DNA of 64,000 nt from Oscillospiraceae bacterium (GCA_009782405.1 WRJC01000001.1:129670-193669); one strand, 5' to 3'. Counted from the stretch's first letter, positions 1 to 9,507 are shown. Notes: generated by a model from the sequence alone, not told the origin. Made by a program: numbers and translations.

Positions 1-217
1 GGTTTGCATCAGGGTCATTGATCACGATGGACTTCAATGCGTCGTTTACCGCATCCTTGTTGAAAGTAAGAGTAAATTCGACGTTGCCTGATATATCTCC
101 ATTGTGTTCAAAAAATCCCACTCCAGAAGAAAAGAGCGTGAGTCTGCGGAGTTTCATCTCCGTTTCTTTTTTTGCGCCGTCATTTGGCAAAATTTCGGCG
201 AAATTTTTATCATCCAT
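1..217 (-). CDS. DUF4139/MuiA-like protein, N-terminal fragment (runs off the window)
   Basis: An open frame starts at an ATG (217) preceded by AAGGACGG and runs off the left edge after 72 codons. A stop lies just upstream in frame, so the start is firm. The visible residues include SSGVGFFEHNG and NDALKSIVIND, which resemble the start of the DUF4139 (mucoidy inhibitor A-like) beta-rich domain, where a SGVG motif is followed by a conserved LKS segment. There is no signal peptide, so a cytoplasmic protein is likely. It lies 40 bp downstream of the VWA-FHA gene and is probably the next gene of the same operon. The family call rests on a short segment, and the rest of the gene was not visible. 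Confidence 0.6.
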   Translation of the reverse strand, partial: MDDKNFAEILPNDGAKKETEMKLRRLTLFSSGVGFFEHNGDISGNVEFTLTFNKDAVNDALKSIVINDPDAN

Positions 218-257
218 GTATTACCGTCCTTACAAGCATATTTACATTTTTAATCAA

Positions 258-2243
258 CTATTTCAAAAGTATTGAACATTGTTCGTTGGCCAGCAAAATA
301 ACCGAATTAGGTTCGACAGCCGTCCTTTGGTCTTTTCCGAATTTCACATGGTTGCTTTTATACGTGCCGTTTTTGGAACAATCGACAACATAATATTTTT
401 TATGTTGCGCATTATATGTGACCGTGCAATGCATTCCGCTGACATACCTATAGTCATTGGACAAAATCAAATGGGATTTGGCCGAATCTGTGCCGATGCT
501 TATCGTTTCGCCGTCCATGATCGGAACGATAGTTCCTTGCATTGAGCCGGATATAACAGACAGGGAGCCGGCGGAAGCGTTGTATGGGTTGTGGTCTAAT
601 GGTTCGGTAACAGGCGCGGTATTATCGTCACCGTTATTTGATCCAATCGGTTCGGTATAGCCATTATTGGGGTCGCGCCTTATGATCGGTATATCATAAT
701 CTTCATAAGAGCGTTTTTTTTCGGATTTGGAAGTGGTGGCAAGGATAACTGCCGCAATTATTGCGATGAACAATATCGCGGATATGACGACAGCCAAAAT
801 AACGACCGTCATGTCTGAGCCATTTGCCTCATTTTGCGACCATTCCCCCATTTTGCCCACTTTTAATATTTCATCTATAATCCCGTTGCCGATTTTGTCG
901 ATATGCAGTTCGGTATCGATGGAAGCGTCGGTCGATGTATATATCATCATGTTTTCGGTTATCGGAACTTTGCCAAATCGCCTGTAATCATATATATTTT
1001 CATTGTCGTCGATATAATAAACCGAATAATCCATTTCGCCGATACCTGTCCCGCGCAATTCCACATCGTATATTTTATCGGGTTTTAGCGTCAGTACTTT
1101 TATATCCTGATCTTTCCCCAATATTTTTAATGATCCAAATGTCGTTTTGTCGTTAAAGCCATTAATGTCACTTCGAAGACTTTCGCCTTCGTTTGTCACG
1201 GTTACATCGACGGGGCAAGCGATGTTGATAGTGATTCTGGAACCCAAGTTGATCGAACCTGTCACATCGCCGAACACATATTGCAAATCCTCCGCTCTAT
1301 CGACGATGTAAAAATAGCGCATTTCATTTGTATCCGGTGTGGCTATTTTTTGCATCAATTCAATTGCATCGTCTCTTTCAGCACCCAATGAATGGAAGAA
1401 ACCCAAGCTGTATAGGTTATACGATGATCTTTTTACCTCCATGGCGGTATCGACCACTGCATTGAAATAAGGATAGCCGGGTGTTTTGAAGGAACCGCTG
1501 CTGCTGGTTTTTCCATGATTCGGGCAACCGTCAGTCATCAAGACGATGTTTTTTATCGCGCCGCTTCTTCCCTGCGCATCCATCATTTGTTTTGCACTCG
1601 CCAAACCGCCCTCCATATTGGTAGAGCTTCCATGGGAAAGCGTGTTTATTTTATATATCAGCGCATCCAAATCCTCGGTCAAATCAAACGAATCCACATA
1701 GCTGTCGTACCATACAAGGCCGACGCGGTTATTATATTTGTCCATCATCAAGTCTTCGCAAAATTTAATTGCCGAAGTCTTCATTTCTCTGAGCGGCACC
1801 CCCTCCATGCTCCCGGATACATCGAGCACAAGTATGGTGTCCCTGCCTTTGGAGGCGACGCGCAATTCAATCGTTTTCGCAATCGTCCGCCCATTTGCGT
1901 TCAAGGTGGCGGTAATGGTTGTGGTGCCCATCGACTTTCCGGTTATTATCCCGATTTCGCCCTCTTTTGATACGCTTGCCACAGCTTCGTTGGAAGATGT
2001 CCAAAAAATGGTAAAGCCGCTCGCCCCGGGCGGGTCGAATTCAGGTTCTATCACATCGATTTCCCCGATGGTTATCACTTTTTCGGGAACGATGTAAAAG
2101 TCGTTTATGTCGCTTGGGTTATTGGCTATTATCGCAGAGGCTTTGAAAATTTCATAATGCGGATTGTTTAATGCGCCGAGGATGATCAAAAGCGCAACGA
2201 CCGCTTTGAGCGCCTTATTGATTCTTGGAAAAAACGCCTTCAT
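258..2243 (-). CDS. Membrane protein: Ig-like domain, VWA domain, TM, cytosolic FHA domain
   Basis: The 661-residue protein begins with a membrane segment (about 12-35). Next come a Big_2-type Ig-like domain (about 50-130, FWTSSNEAVASVS) and a VWA domain (about 135-330). The VWA metal site is complete: DVSGSMEG, a Thr in SSTNMEGG and Asp in MTDG. A second membrane segment lies near 490-515 and an FHA domain at the C-terminus. The likely topology is VWA outside and FHA inside. In the FHA domain the usual GR that contacts phosphothreonine reads GT, and SRxH reads SGMH, although NGT is kept. The ATG has AAAGGA 10 nt upstream. It is the last complete gene of the cluster and follows two other TM-FHA proteins. 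Its ligand is unknown. Confidence 0.85.
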   Translation of the reverse strand: MKAFFPRINKALKAVVALLIILGALNNPHYEIFKASAIIANNPSDINDFYIVPEKVITIGEIDVIEPEFDPPGASGFTIFWTSSNEAVASVSKEGEIGIITGKSMGTTTITATLNANGRTIAKTIELRVASKGRDTILVLDVSGSMEGVPLREMKTSAIKFCEDLMMDKYNNRVGLVWYDSYVDSFDLTEDLDALIYKINTLSHGSSTNMEGGLASAKQMMDAQGRSGAIKNIVLMTDGCPNHGKTSSSGSFKTPGYPYFNAVVDTAMEVKRSSYNLYSLGFFHSLGAERDDAIELMQKIATPDTNEMRYFYIVDRAEDLQYVFGDVTGSINLGSRITINIACPVDVTVTNEGESLRSDINGFNDKTTFGSLKILGKDQDIKVLTLKPDKIYDVELRGTGIGEMDYSVYYIDDNENIYDYRRFGKVPITENMMIYTSTDASIDTELHIDKIGNGIIDEILKVGKMGEWSQNEANGSDMTVVILAVVISAILFIAIIAAVILATTSKSEKKRSYEDYDIPIIRRDPNNGYTEPIGSNNGDDNTAPVTEPLDHNPYNASAGSLSVISGSMQGTIVPIMDGETISIGTDSAKSHLILSNDYRYVSGMHCTVTYNAQHKKYYVVDCSKNGTYKSNHVKFGKDQRTAVEPNSVILLANEQCSILLK

Positions 2244-2274
2244 GCAATGTCCATCCTTTCATGTTCGGCATATT

Positions 2275-5200
2275 TTAATTCAGTTTGATTTTACAATCTT
2301 CATTCGCCAAAAGCAAGGTGACGCCGCGTTTGACGGGAGTGCGATTTCCCTTGGGCAATGGGTTTCTATTTTCGAAATATGTCCCGTTGCTTGAATAATC
2401 TGTCACAAAGTATTGATTGGACATTGAATCGAATGCCACTACGCAATGCAGACGGCTTACATGGGCGTAATCGCGGGAAAATACCAATTGGCAACGATTT
2501 GGGTCTTTGCCGAGAGTGACAGCATTTCCGCCGTTTATTGGAATCGTAGCTCCTTTCATCGAACCGGCAAGTATTGTCATCGACGCATTTGCGAGCGGCT
2601 CTGTTATTCCCTTGCCAATTCTTTCATTGGAAGAAGGTATTTTCGGGTTAGGTTCATTTCTCCTGATGGGAATGTCGATTTCCGTTTTTTCATTTTGCCG
2701 CCCTGAATTCCTGCTCGAGGCAAAAACAACTAAGACAACCATCATAATGACAAGAAAAAACGCGCCAATGGCAATGGGAACAATAGTCCAATCAGCATCA
2801 CTCGGAATATTGGGCGGTAATATGGGTGTTGTAGTTGGAGAAGTTGGATTAGGCGGTTCCGGGTCGTTTCCGCCACTTATTGCGATCAGCTTTTCATATT
2901 TTCCATCATCGTTCTCATCGGAATAAACCGCCAATTCCCCGTTGTAAGAACCGATAAACACGCTGTTTTTGTCCGTGTTAAAATCCACTTCTTTTATTTC
3001 TGAATCATTTTGACCCATGACATGGATATTGACCATATCTTTTGCGTTTAGAATACAACCATCGGGCGTAAATATTAATTCGGGTGACTCCGCTTTGTCA
3101 CCAGACACTTTGACAGTGTACCACGGAAGAGAATAATAACCCTCGTTTGCCGTAAAACTTAAATTGAATTTTTGAGAGTTTCCAAATATTTGAACCGAAC
3201 CTGCGGGATTAAAAGTAATAATTCCATCAGACAATGAATCGGCGGTCATCAGATAATTATTGTATTCCATAGATAGATTAAGCGCCTTTCCTCTTTCGGC
3301 TGATTCAATGCTAAACAATTCTTCTTTGTTTACGGATTCCTTTTTTATCCCGTACCTTATTTCATCAATATTGCCTTTGGGGAATATTGATACGGTTATA
3401 TCATCTTGTTCATCAATTTCTGTGCCGTTTATATGCCAAATGTTTGTTTTTGATCGAATGATTAAATCAGTTGCATTTTTTGCGGTTATATAAGAGCGAT
3501 AACTTTTTTCGCTACTTTGCATATTCACCATATCCATTTCATTCAAGTCATACACACCATTCTGTATTGCTGAACCGGAATAAGCCGAGCCACAATTACC
3601 CCAATAGGGTATTACCCATTCTCCGTTTGCTGTATTGTTGTTTATGTTTATATAAAGACAAGCATCGTTGGAATACTCAGGATAATTCGGGTCATATATC
3701 AATATTCTTGTATTATATGTGACATTATTTTGTTTGAATGAACCTGTTTCAAAACCATATCCAACAACAGCATGACAACCAGTTTTCCAATAATAGACTA
3801 TTACAAATGGCATACCCCCTTCCTCGACTTTTTGCGCTGCCAAAAAAATATCAGTTAATTTTCTTGCGATAGTTTTATCGAGTTCATCATTAAAAGAATC
3901 GGAATTCTTAAACAAATACCAAGTTAAATGGTGATATAGAATTGCGGAAAGTGAATTAGTATTTTTAGGTACTTCATATAAATTCTTGGCAGAATTATTA
4001 TTTTGTATTTTATCAACATAAAATCTTTTGCCTTTGTACAGAACGCTTGTTACAGACATACCATAACAGATACCGCCCGAATTACCGTTTTTTATTTCAT
4101 CATTTATTTTCTGTTTTAATGTATTTGGTTGCGCATTAATGGCGTGTAATAATGTATTTTTGTCCGAGTTAATTAAAAAAACTGTTTCGCCTGTATTTTC
4201 GAAATTCCATGTATCCTGCCCAAAAACGAGTAAATTGTTACGTGTTACCATTCCCTGCACAAATATTTTTCCATAAGCGGAAACAGGCAATGTATAATCA
4301 GAATAAACAGTAACGCTATAATCTAAATTTTTGTCATCCATTACAGAAGGGATTTTAACCACCCAAGTAGCAATAACTTTCCCCTTGGAAACAATCAAGT
4401 TAATTTTCTGTTGTTCTTCCCCTGATTCTAAAACCATTCCATTCGGAAGTTCGAGCTTAGCTGTAACATTTTCAATGATCTTGTTGTTCCCGTTAGTAAT
4501 TGTTGCCGTAATCTCAAAAATATAATGATTGACATAAAGCGTAGAACCGTTACCAAAATCTTGTATATCACGGGTGACGCTTACCTGCTTGTGTGATAGC
4601 GCAACTTCAAAAGGATATACGATATCATCGGCAATGCTTACAATTTCATCAATCAAATCATCTGATTCTTCCGCATTGTAATAACCCTTGTTTTGTATAT
4701 CTTCCATCATTTGCGTTGCAAATTCAAATGTTTCTTTTTGCTGGTCGAGGTTTGTGAAGCAGCTCAATGTATAAATATTATATCCTGCGTTTTTCATTTT
4801 TTCCGCAGTGTCATAAACAACATTTGCATGGGCGTAAACTTTTATACCCGTTGCGCCGACAATATAATCATAATCTGCCGACGAATAATGTCCCGTTTCG
4901 GAATATTTTCCGGCTGCCGGCAAACAGCCCGAGAAGAAAAGAATGTTTTTTATCGCATTGGCATCTGTGACGGACGACAGCAATTCATCTGCTTTTTCGA
5001 GCGATTCATTGAAATTGGAAAAACCGGTTGATGATTCAGAATCGTTTTCGGGAATGCCGTCTATTGTACCATATAATTTTTGCGCGTCATCGGCAAAGTT
5101 TATCGCAATTTCCCCATTTTGGGCGCAAGTAACAAGGGCGACATAATTGTCGCCATCGGCGGACAAAACTTTTTCCACGAAAACGCAAGCAGCCTGTTTG

Positions 5201-5400
5201 ACCTTATCCAATGGGGAGCCGACTATAATTTTGTTAAAAAATCCGGATGTAATCGTATATTGCCCGGTCGTGTCCAAAACAAGCACGGTATAACGCGATA
5301 TGTTGCCGACTGCGGAAACAGAATTCCCCGAAATCGAAAAACAGGAAATAACGATAAACAGGCCTATCATCAGTGCGAAAATATTTTTAAACTTTTTCAT
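2275..5400 (-). CDS. Membrane protein: degenerate VWA, cysteine-peptidase-like domain, TM, FHA
   Basis: The chosen ATG (5400) has GGAAGGA 8 nt upstream; an ATG 36 nt earlier has no ribosome site. The protein starts with a signal sequence (MKKFKNIFALMIGLF). A VWA-like fold follows in which the metal motif is lost (DTTGQ instead of DxSGS, SGCLP instead of TDG). Around residues 470-620 is a papain/C39-like segment with Cys in GGICYGMS, His in CHAVVGYG and Asp in YDPNYP, a plausible Cys-His-Asp triad. Beta-rich sequence, a membrane segment (PIAIGAFFLVIMMVVLVVF) and a C-terminal FHA domain follow. The FHA has GK for GR but keeps SRLH and SNGT. The outer part would face outward and the FHA inward. 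The peptidase call is by motif only. Confidence 0.8.
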   Translation of the reverse strand: MKKFKNIFALMIGLFIVISCFSISGNSVSAVGNISRYTVLVLDTTGQYTITSGFFNKIIVGSPLDKVKQAACVFVEKVLSADGDNYVALVTCAQNGEIAINFADDAQKLYGTIDGIPENDSESSTGFSNFNESLEKADELLSSVTDANAIKNILFFSGCLPAAGKYSETGHYSSADYDYIVGATGIKVYAHANVVYDTAEKMKNAGYNIYTLSCFTNLDQQKETFEFATQMMEDIQNKGYYNAEESDDLIDEIVSIADDIVYPFEVALSHKQVSVTRDIQDFGNGSTLYVNHYIFEITATITNGNNKIIENVTAKLELPNGMVLESGEEQQKINLIVSKGKVIATWVVKIPSVMDDKNLDYSVTVYSDYTLPVSAYGKIFVQGMVTRNNLLVFGQDTWNFENTGETVFLINSDKNTLLHAINAQPNTLKQKINDEIKNGNSGGICYGMSVTSVLYKGKRFYVDKIQNNNSAKNLYEVPKNTNSLSAILYHHLTWYLFKNSDSFNDELDKTIARKLTDIFLAAQKVEEGGMPFVIVYYWKTGCHAVVGYGFETGSFKQNNVTYNTRILIYDPNYPEYSNDACLYININNNTANGEWVIPYWGNCGSAYSGSAIQNGVYDLNEMDMVNMQSSEKSYRSYITAKNATDLIIRSKTNIWHINGTEIDEQDDITVSIFPKGNIDEIRYGIKKESVNKEELFSIESAERGKALNLSMEYNNYLMTADSLSDGIITFNPAGSVQIFGNSQKFNLSFTANEGYYSLPWYTVKVSGDKAESPELIFTPDGCILNAKDMVNIHVMGQNDSEIKEVDFNTDKNSVFIGSYNGELAVYSDENDDGKYEKLIAISGGNDPEPPNPTSPTTTPILPPNIPSDADWTIVPIAIGAFFLVIMMVVLVVFASSRNSGRQNEKTEIDIPIRRNEPNPKIPSSNERIGKGITEPLANASMTILAGSMKGATIPINGGNAVTLGKDPNRCQLVFSRDYAHVSRLHCVVAFDSMSNQYFVTDYSSNGTYFENRNPLPKGNRTPVKRGVTLLLANEDCKIKLN

Positions 5401-5443
5401 GCTAAAATTTCCTTCCATAGTATCCATGCCGCGCATATTGCTG

Positions 5444-6886
5444 TTATTTTAATTGTATTTTGCAATTTTCATTTGCCAACAACAATACAGTGCCGGGCTG
5501 CACGGCGGTTCGCGCTCCTTTTGACAATCGCTTTCCGCCCGAAAAATATGTGCCGTTGCTCGAATTGTCGGTGACGAAATAACAATTTGAATTGGGAGCA
5601 TAAGTTATGGCGCAGTGTATGCGGCTGACTTTGGCGTAATCCGTGCTGAATACAAATTGAACATTCTTCGAATCTTTTCCAAAATTAACGGTTTCGCCGC
5701 CTTTTATATAAGCTTCATGCCCCGCCATTGAGCCTGTCAAAACCGTGACACGCCCGTTTGACGCGATGTGGTTTGGCATATTATCGTCTATTTCCCGATT
5801 AAATGGAGTCGGTTGCAAGGAGGGAGGTTTTATCGGAATTTCATTATCGCCATATTTGCCAGAATGATTGCCCTTTCCTGTTCCGGCAATGACCAAGGCA
5901 ATTGCAATTACAAATATTAACAACAGCACCGGGATTAATATTATCCATATTGCCGAAGAATCTTCTTCATTTTCCATCGGTGGCTTATCGGTTGGTCTTG
6001 AAGTGTCATTGCTTGAATTTTCAATTGTTGGTTGGTTGGTAGTGGCGGCGGTGATTGTTTCGGGTTCTGTGGCGGCAACAGTAGTTTGTTGCTCGGTGGC
6101 AGTTTCAATGGGCGGTTCCTTGGGTGAATAAGGTATATATGGTATACCCCTGTTTTCGCAAAATTCGATGACATAATCTATATAAAGCGAAAAATATGTG
6201 CCTGACGCAAAAATATGGCGGAGCGTATTTATGCCTATTACTGCGCCGTCTTCGTTTACAAGAGGGCCTCCTGAATTTCCCGGGTTTATGGCGACATCGG
6301 TTTGAAAATATTTAAATCCATCGACTACGACCTGCTGTTTGCTGACAATTCCGCTTGTCACCGTGATGTCATCTATCTTGGATGGGAACTGCTGACCCAA
6401 ATCGTCAAAATCATCGGCGGCTTCCGGAAATCCAAGCGCATAAACTGTATCGATCGCGCTTACTTTGTCAGATGGAGCCAACGGAAGCGCCCTATATCCT
6501 AAAAACGTATAATCCACGGAAAGGAGGACTAAATCTAAATATTCGTCATCCGAAAAATAAATCACTTCAGCCTTTTTTTTGTTTTCGACATCATCCAGTA
6601 TGATGTACACCTCGTCCGGGCCATTCTCAATCACGTGCTTGTTTGTGACAAGGAAAGTAGTCGATGGACTGTGGCATATCACGAAAGCGGTTCCCGTATT
6701 ATAATATTTTTCGCCTTCAAAGTCAAAGTAGGCAATAACCCGAACCACGCCTTCTCTCGCATCGAGGACGGCGGTATTTGCGGCAAAAACAAAAATATTC
6801 GGAATAAAACACGAAAATGACAAGACCAGCATAAGGACAGCCAATGCCATAAATTTTTTTATTCGGTTCATTTTGGATTTTACCAC
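5444..6886 (-). CDS. Membrane-anchored trypsin-like (HtrA/DegP-type) protease with cytosolic FHA domain
   Basis: The GTG start at 6886 is supported by AAAGGA 8 nt upstream; an ATG 15 nt later has none. A signal sequence (about 10-35) precedes a chymotrypsin-fold protease. Its triad is visible: His in VTNKHVIE, Asp in EYLDLVLL and Ser in INPGNSGGP. No PDZ domain is present, unlike DegP/HtrA. A Thr/Pro-rich linker follows (TEQQTTVAATEPET), then a membrane helix (IWIILIPVLLLIFVIAI) and an FHA domain (FGKDSKN, VSRIH, SSNGT) with GK in place of GR. The arrangement suggests an outward protease tied to an inward phosphopeptide reader. The gene lies 44 bp upstream of the cysteine-peptidase-FHA gene in the same direction. 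Substrates are unknown. Confidence 0.88.
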   Translation of the reverse strand: MVKSKMNRIKKFMALAVLMLVLSFSCFIPNIFVFAANTAVLDAREGVVRVIAYFDFEGEKYYNTGTAFVICHSPSTTFLVTNKHVIENGPDEVYIILDDVENKKKAEVIYFSDDEYLDLVLLSVDYTFLGYRALPLAPSDKVSAIDTVYALGFPEAADDFDDLGQQFPSKIDDITVTSGIVSKQQVVVDGFKYFQTDVAINPGNSGGPLVNEDGAVIGINTLRHIFASGTYFSLYIDYVIEFCENRGIPYIPYSPKEPPIETATEQQTTVAATEPETITAATTNQPTIENSSNDTSRPTDKPPMENEEDSSAIWIILIPVLLLIFVIAIALVIAGTGKGNHSGKYGDNEIPIKPPSLQPTPFNREIDDNMPNHIASNGRVTVLTGSMAGHEAYIKGGETVNFGKDSKNVQFVFSTDYAKVSRIHCAITYAPNSNCYFVTDNSSNGTYFSGGKRLSKGARTAVQPGTVLLLANENCKIQLK

Positions 6887-6909
6887 AAGCTATTCCTTTC
6901 TTTGCCATC

Positions 6910-6948
6910 AAGGGGCAGTCACTATTTGTAAAGGCATCACTGCCCCTT
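6910..6948. other. Intra-operon hairpin with T run on the plus side
   Basis: A 10-bp perfect stem (AAGGGGCAGT pairing with ACTGCCCCTT) lies in the 109-bp gap between the DUF4234-FHA gene and the protease-FHA gene. The T run is on the plus strand, so it is not a classical terminator for the minus-strand operon. It may process or stabilise the mRNA, or lower expression of the last genes. Confidence 0.45.
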
Positions 6949-6995
6949 TTTCAAATTAAATTTTTTCGAGCCCGCCAAATACGGAAAATGATTTG

Positions 6996-8327
6996 TCAAT
7001 CAAGCCGGAAGGTGTTTTTTTCATTTGCGAGTTGCAAAACAGTACCGTGTTGTTGGATAGTTTCGATGCCCGGCTGGAGTTTTTGCCCGTTCGCCCATGT
7101 CCCGTTGGAAGAATAATCCCTGACGAGATATACGCCCCGATTCGTGTCATAACTGATACCAACGTGTTTGCGGCTGATTTCTTTGTAAGCAGACTCAATA
7201 ATGATGCTCGATGCATTCGCATCTTTACCAATTATGATCTCCTCGCCTGCCGCAAGGTCGAAATGATAGCCCGCGCAAGTACCGGACAAGCCTGCAATGC
7301 TACCCGAAGTAATAGCAATAGTGCCTCCACCCTGCGAACCTGAATAATCCGGAATAACAGGATAATCAAAAGCGCTGCCATCCACGATTTTGGGCAAAGA
7401 CTTTATGGAATGGTTGTTTATAGAAGGATAATATTCATATCCCATCGGCTCGAAAGGCCTTGCGCCGTTGCGGTAAATATTGGAGTAACGATTGATATTT
7501 TTTGTGATGAAGAAGAAGGAAAACAAACTGCCCGTAGTCAATTCGCATCCAAACAACATGAGCGGAATTGCACATATCGTCAAAATCACAACAGCGGCTA
7601 AGAATGCGCCGGCGGAATTGGCCAATGTAATCAGCCACGCGATTGTGAGCGGCAGCAGCATCGAAAGCGAAAATATAATAACCGTAATCGGGACAAACAA
7701 CAAATTTATGACTGTCCTGAAAAGAAAAACATCGGCTCCGCGTTCTTTTACCACGAGATCGAAGCGGTGCGCATTCAAACTCAATCGATTGGCCTGTTTG
7801 TACCACCAATAATTCAAATATAAGCTGCTGACGGCGGATCCCAGCCAAGTAAACAAAACTCCAAAAACTAAAATACAACTGAATACAACAAACGCCTGCG
7901 ATATGCCGGGGAAAGAAACGGGAAGAGGCGGAACCGGTCCGCCCGCTAAAATGGAAGACAGCCATCCACCTACCAATGGAATAGAGGATAGCAAATTGCT
8001 TACTATGGTAAAAACCCATCCGCCTATTAACGGAATGCCGGACAAAAAACTGCCTATCGCGGAAAGGAACGACAACCATCCGAATATATTTAAGCTGCCG
8101 CTTCCCGCGATAACCCCAATAATCAAGCCAAAAATCAACCCGAAAAATGTGGGGATGCTGCGAATCAAAACGGCTCCCGCATAACCGAAAGCAGGCTGTT
8201 CGCCGTCACCTTTGCAAAGAGCATTGATTTCGTCACCAATCTGCTGATTGACAACAAGTCCATATATTCCCAAAGTCAGGCAGTTTAACAGCACATACGT
8301 GGAAAATTTTCTTTTTTGTATCTGCAT
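6996..8327 (-). CDS. DUF4234-like multi-pass membrane protein with C-terminal FHA domain
   Basis: The 443-residue protein opens with a DUF4234-like hairpin (NCLTLGIYGLVVNQQ, then INALCKGDGEQ). Several long hydrophobic segments follow (about 50-85, 90-125, 140-165 and 200-265). A YWWYKQANRLSLNAHRFD stretch also occurs in the neighbouring 178-residue protein. The C-terminal 110 residues are an FHA domain (IIIGKDANA, ISRKH, SSNGT), again with GK for GR. The ATG overlaps the stop of the upstream gene (TAATG), so translation is probably coupled. The two genes look like paralogues, one of them fused to FHA. Function is unknown; a membrane scaffold is possible. Confidence 0.8.
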   Translation of the reverse strand: MQIQKRKFSTYVLLNCLTLGIYGLVVNQQIGDEINALCKGDGEQPAFGYAGAVLIRSIPTFFGLIFGLIIGVIAGSGSLNIFGWLSFLSAIGSFLSGIPLIGGWVFTIVSNLLSSIPLVGGWLSSILAGGPVPPLPVSFPGISQAFVVFSCILVFGVLFTWLGSAVSSLYLNYWWYKQANRLSLNAHRFDLVVKERGADVFLFRTVINLLFVPITVIIFSLSMLLPLTIAWLITLANSAGAFLAAVVILTICAIPLMLFGCELTTGSLFSFFFITKNINRYSNIYRNGARPFEPMGYEYYPSINNHSIKSLPKIVDGSAFDYPVIPDYSGSQGGGTIAITSGSIAGLSGTCAGYHFDLAAGEEIIIGKDANASSIIIESAYKEISRKHVGISYDTNRGVYLVRDYSSNGTWANGQKLQPGIETIQQHGTVLQLANEKNTFRLD

Positions 8328-8863
8328 TACGAAACACCCCCTATATTTACATCCGCTAATCCAGTCTGATTATAAACCCCGGCGACCCGATTTACATTTT
8401 TGATGAATTCCCATGCGGATATATAACCGAAGCTGAAAGCATCCAGCACAACAATGTCCTTGCCGCTTTCAAACATTTTAAAACCGTACCTCGGGGAATT
8501 CACCCTAAGGCGCTGCGCCAATTTATACAGCCAATAAAGACGGTATATGCCAAAAGTAATCGTGCTTAAAACTGCCGCTATGATATAACTTTCAGATTCT
8601 TGCCCGTCGCCTTCGCACAGGGCATCAATATCCATCGACAATCTGTAATAAAAATATGTTCGATACATATCTGACGAAACGCTTGCGACTACAACACCGC
8701 CGATAACAGGTATCACCAACATTGTATATAGCGCAATGAGACCACTGGTCATAATCGTAAAAATTATCCCTACTATAAATCCAAAAACCAATCCTATTCC
8801 GAAGTTTATCAACGTGCTGAGCACGAAATTCATCATGCTTCTTTCTTTTATTCTTTCCACCAT
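8327..8863 (-). CDS. DUF4234-like small membrane protein
   Basis: This 178-residue protein has two to three hydrophobic segments in its first 75 residues. It then has the pattern IDALCEGDGQESE, STITFGIYRLYWLYKL and LRVNSPRYG, typical of DUF4234 proteins. The chosen ATG has AAAGGTG 8 nt upstream; an ATG ten codons later, behind GAAAGAAGC, is an alternative. It overlaps the next gene by one base (TAATG). It shares the ALC(K/E)GDG and AxRLxxN motifs with the downstream FHA fusion, so the two may form one membrane complex. No catalytic motif is seen. Confidence 0.75.
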   Translation of the reverse strand: MVERIKERSMMNFVLSTLINFGIGLVFGFIVGIIFTIMTSGLIALYTMLVIPVIGGVVVASVSSDMYRTYFYYRLSMDIDALCEGDGQESESYIIAAVLSTITFGIYRLYWLYKLAQRLRVNSPRYGFKMFESGKDIVVLDAFSFGYISAWEFIKNVNRVAGVYNQTGLADVNIGGVS

Positions 8864-8887
8864 ATCGCGTACACCTTTCTTTCTTTA

Positions 8888-9478
8888 TTATTTTTTTTCT
8901 TCTGCTTTTATGAGGGCATCCCAATTGAACCTTTCGGAACAGCAGGGGATGAACATCAGTTTTGTTTCGCCCAAGAGCAAAACATCATTGCTTTCAATTT
9001 CTTTTGCTGACAGGACAACGTGGTCGTTGAGATAGAACAGCTCCCTTGCGTCGCCGGGTTGCACCAAAAACACGTTGCCTTTCGGTTCATACACGATTAT
9101 AGCGTGTTTATCGCGGGAAACGGAACCATCTCCCCCCAAAACGACATCCATGTCGCTGTTTCGGCCTATGAAATTTCTGCCGCTTCTCAATGTGAAATCT
9201 TCTCCTACATGGTTGCCCTCAATGCAAACCAACCATCCAACAACAGGTTTTAGCTCTTTGAATATGCCAATTGTAGCTTGCCCATCATCTCCTCCTGGAC
9301 CTTTCACGGTCGTATATCCAGAGTCTTCATCATCAAGGGGTTGCGTGTATATTTTCTCATTGCTTTCCTCGTCGAACCCAACGGTACTCACGCCCTTTTG
9401 ATTGCAATACGGACACCCGGCGGGGAATCGTTCAACGTCATAAAAATGACCATTTTGGCATCTGGTTGAATTGTTCAT
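8888..9478 (-). CDS. Zinc-ribbon FHA-domain protein (first paralogue)
   Basis: The 196-residue soluble protein begins with a CQNGHFYD...CPYC zinc-binding knuckle. A Thr- and acid-rich linker (SGYTTVKG) and an FHA domain (about 85-180) follow. The FHA keeps GR (FIGRNSDMD), and SRDKH matches SRxH, but the NGT region is changed to LFYLNDH. AAGGAG lies 8 nt before the ATG. Linker Thr residues such as YTTV could be kinase targets, as in GarA/OdhI-type adaptors (inference). A second copy of this architecture is at 14504-15073. It lies between the PP2C gene and the DUF4234-like genes. Confidence 0.85.
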   Translation of the reverse strand: MNNSTRCQNGHFYDVERFPAGCPYCNQKGVSTVGFDEESNEKIYTQPLDDEDSGYTTVKGPGGDDGQATIGIFKELKPVVGWLVCIEGNHVGEDFTLRSGRNFIGRNSDMDVVLGGDGSVSRDKHAIIVYEPKGNVFLVQPGDARELFYLNDHVVLSAKEIESNDVLLLGETKLMFIPCCSERFNWDALIKAEEKK

Positions 9479-9507
9479 AAAAAATTCTCCTTACAATTTA
9501 TCATATA

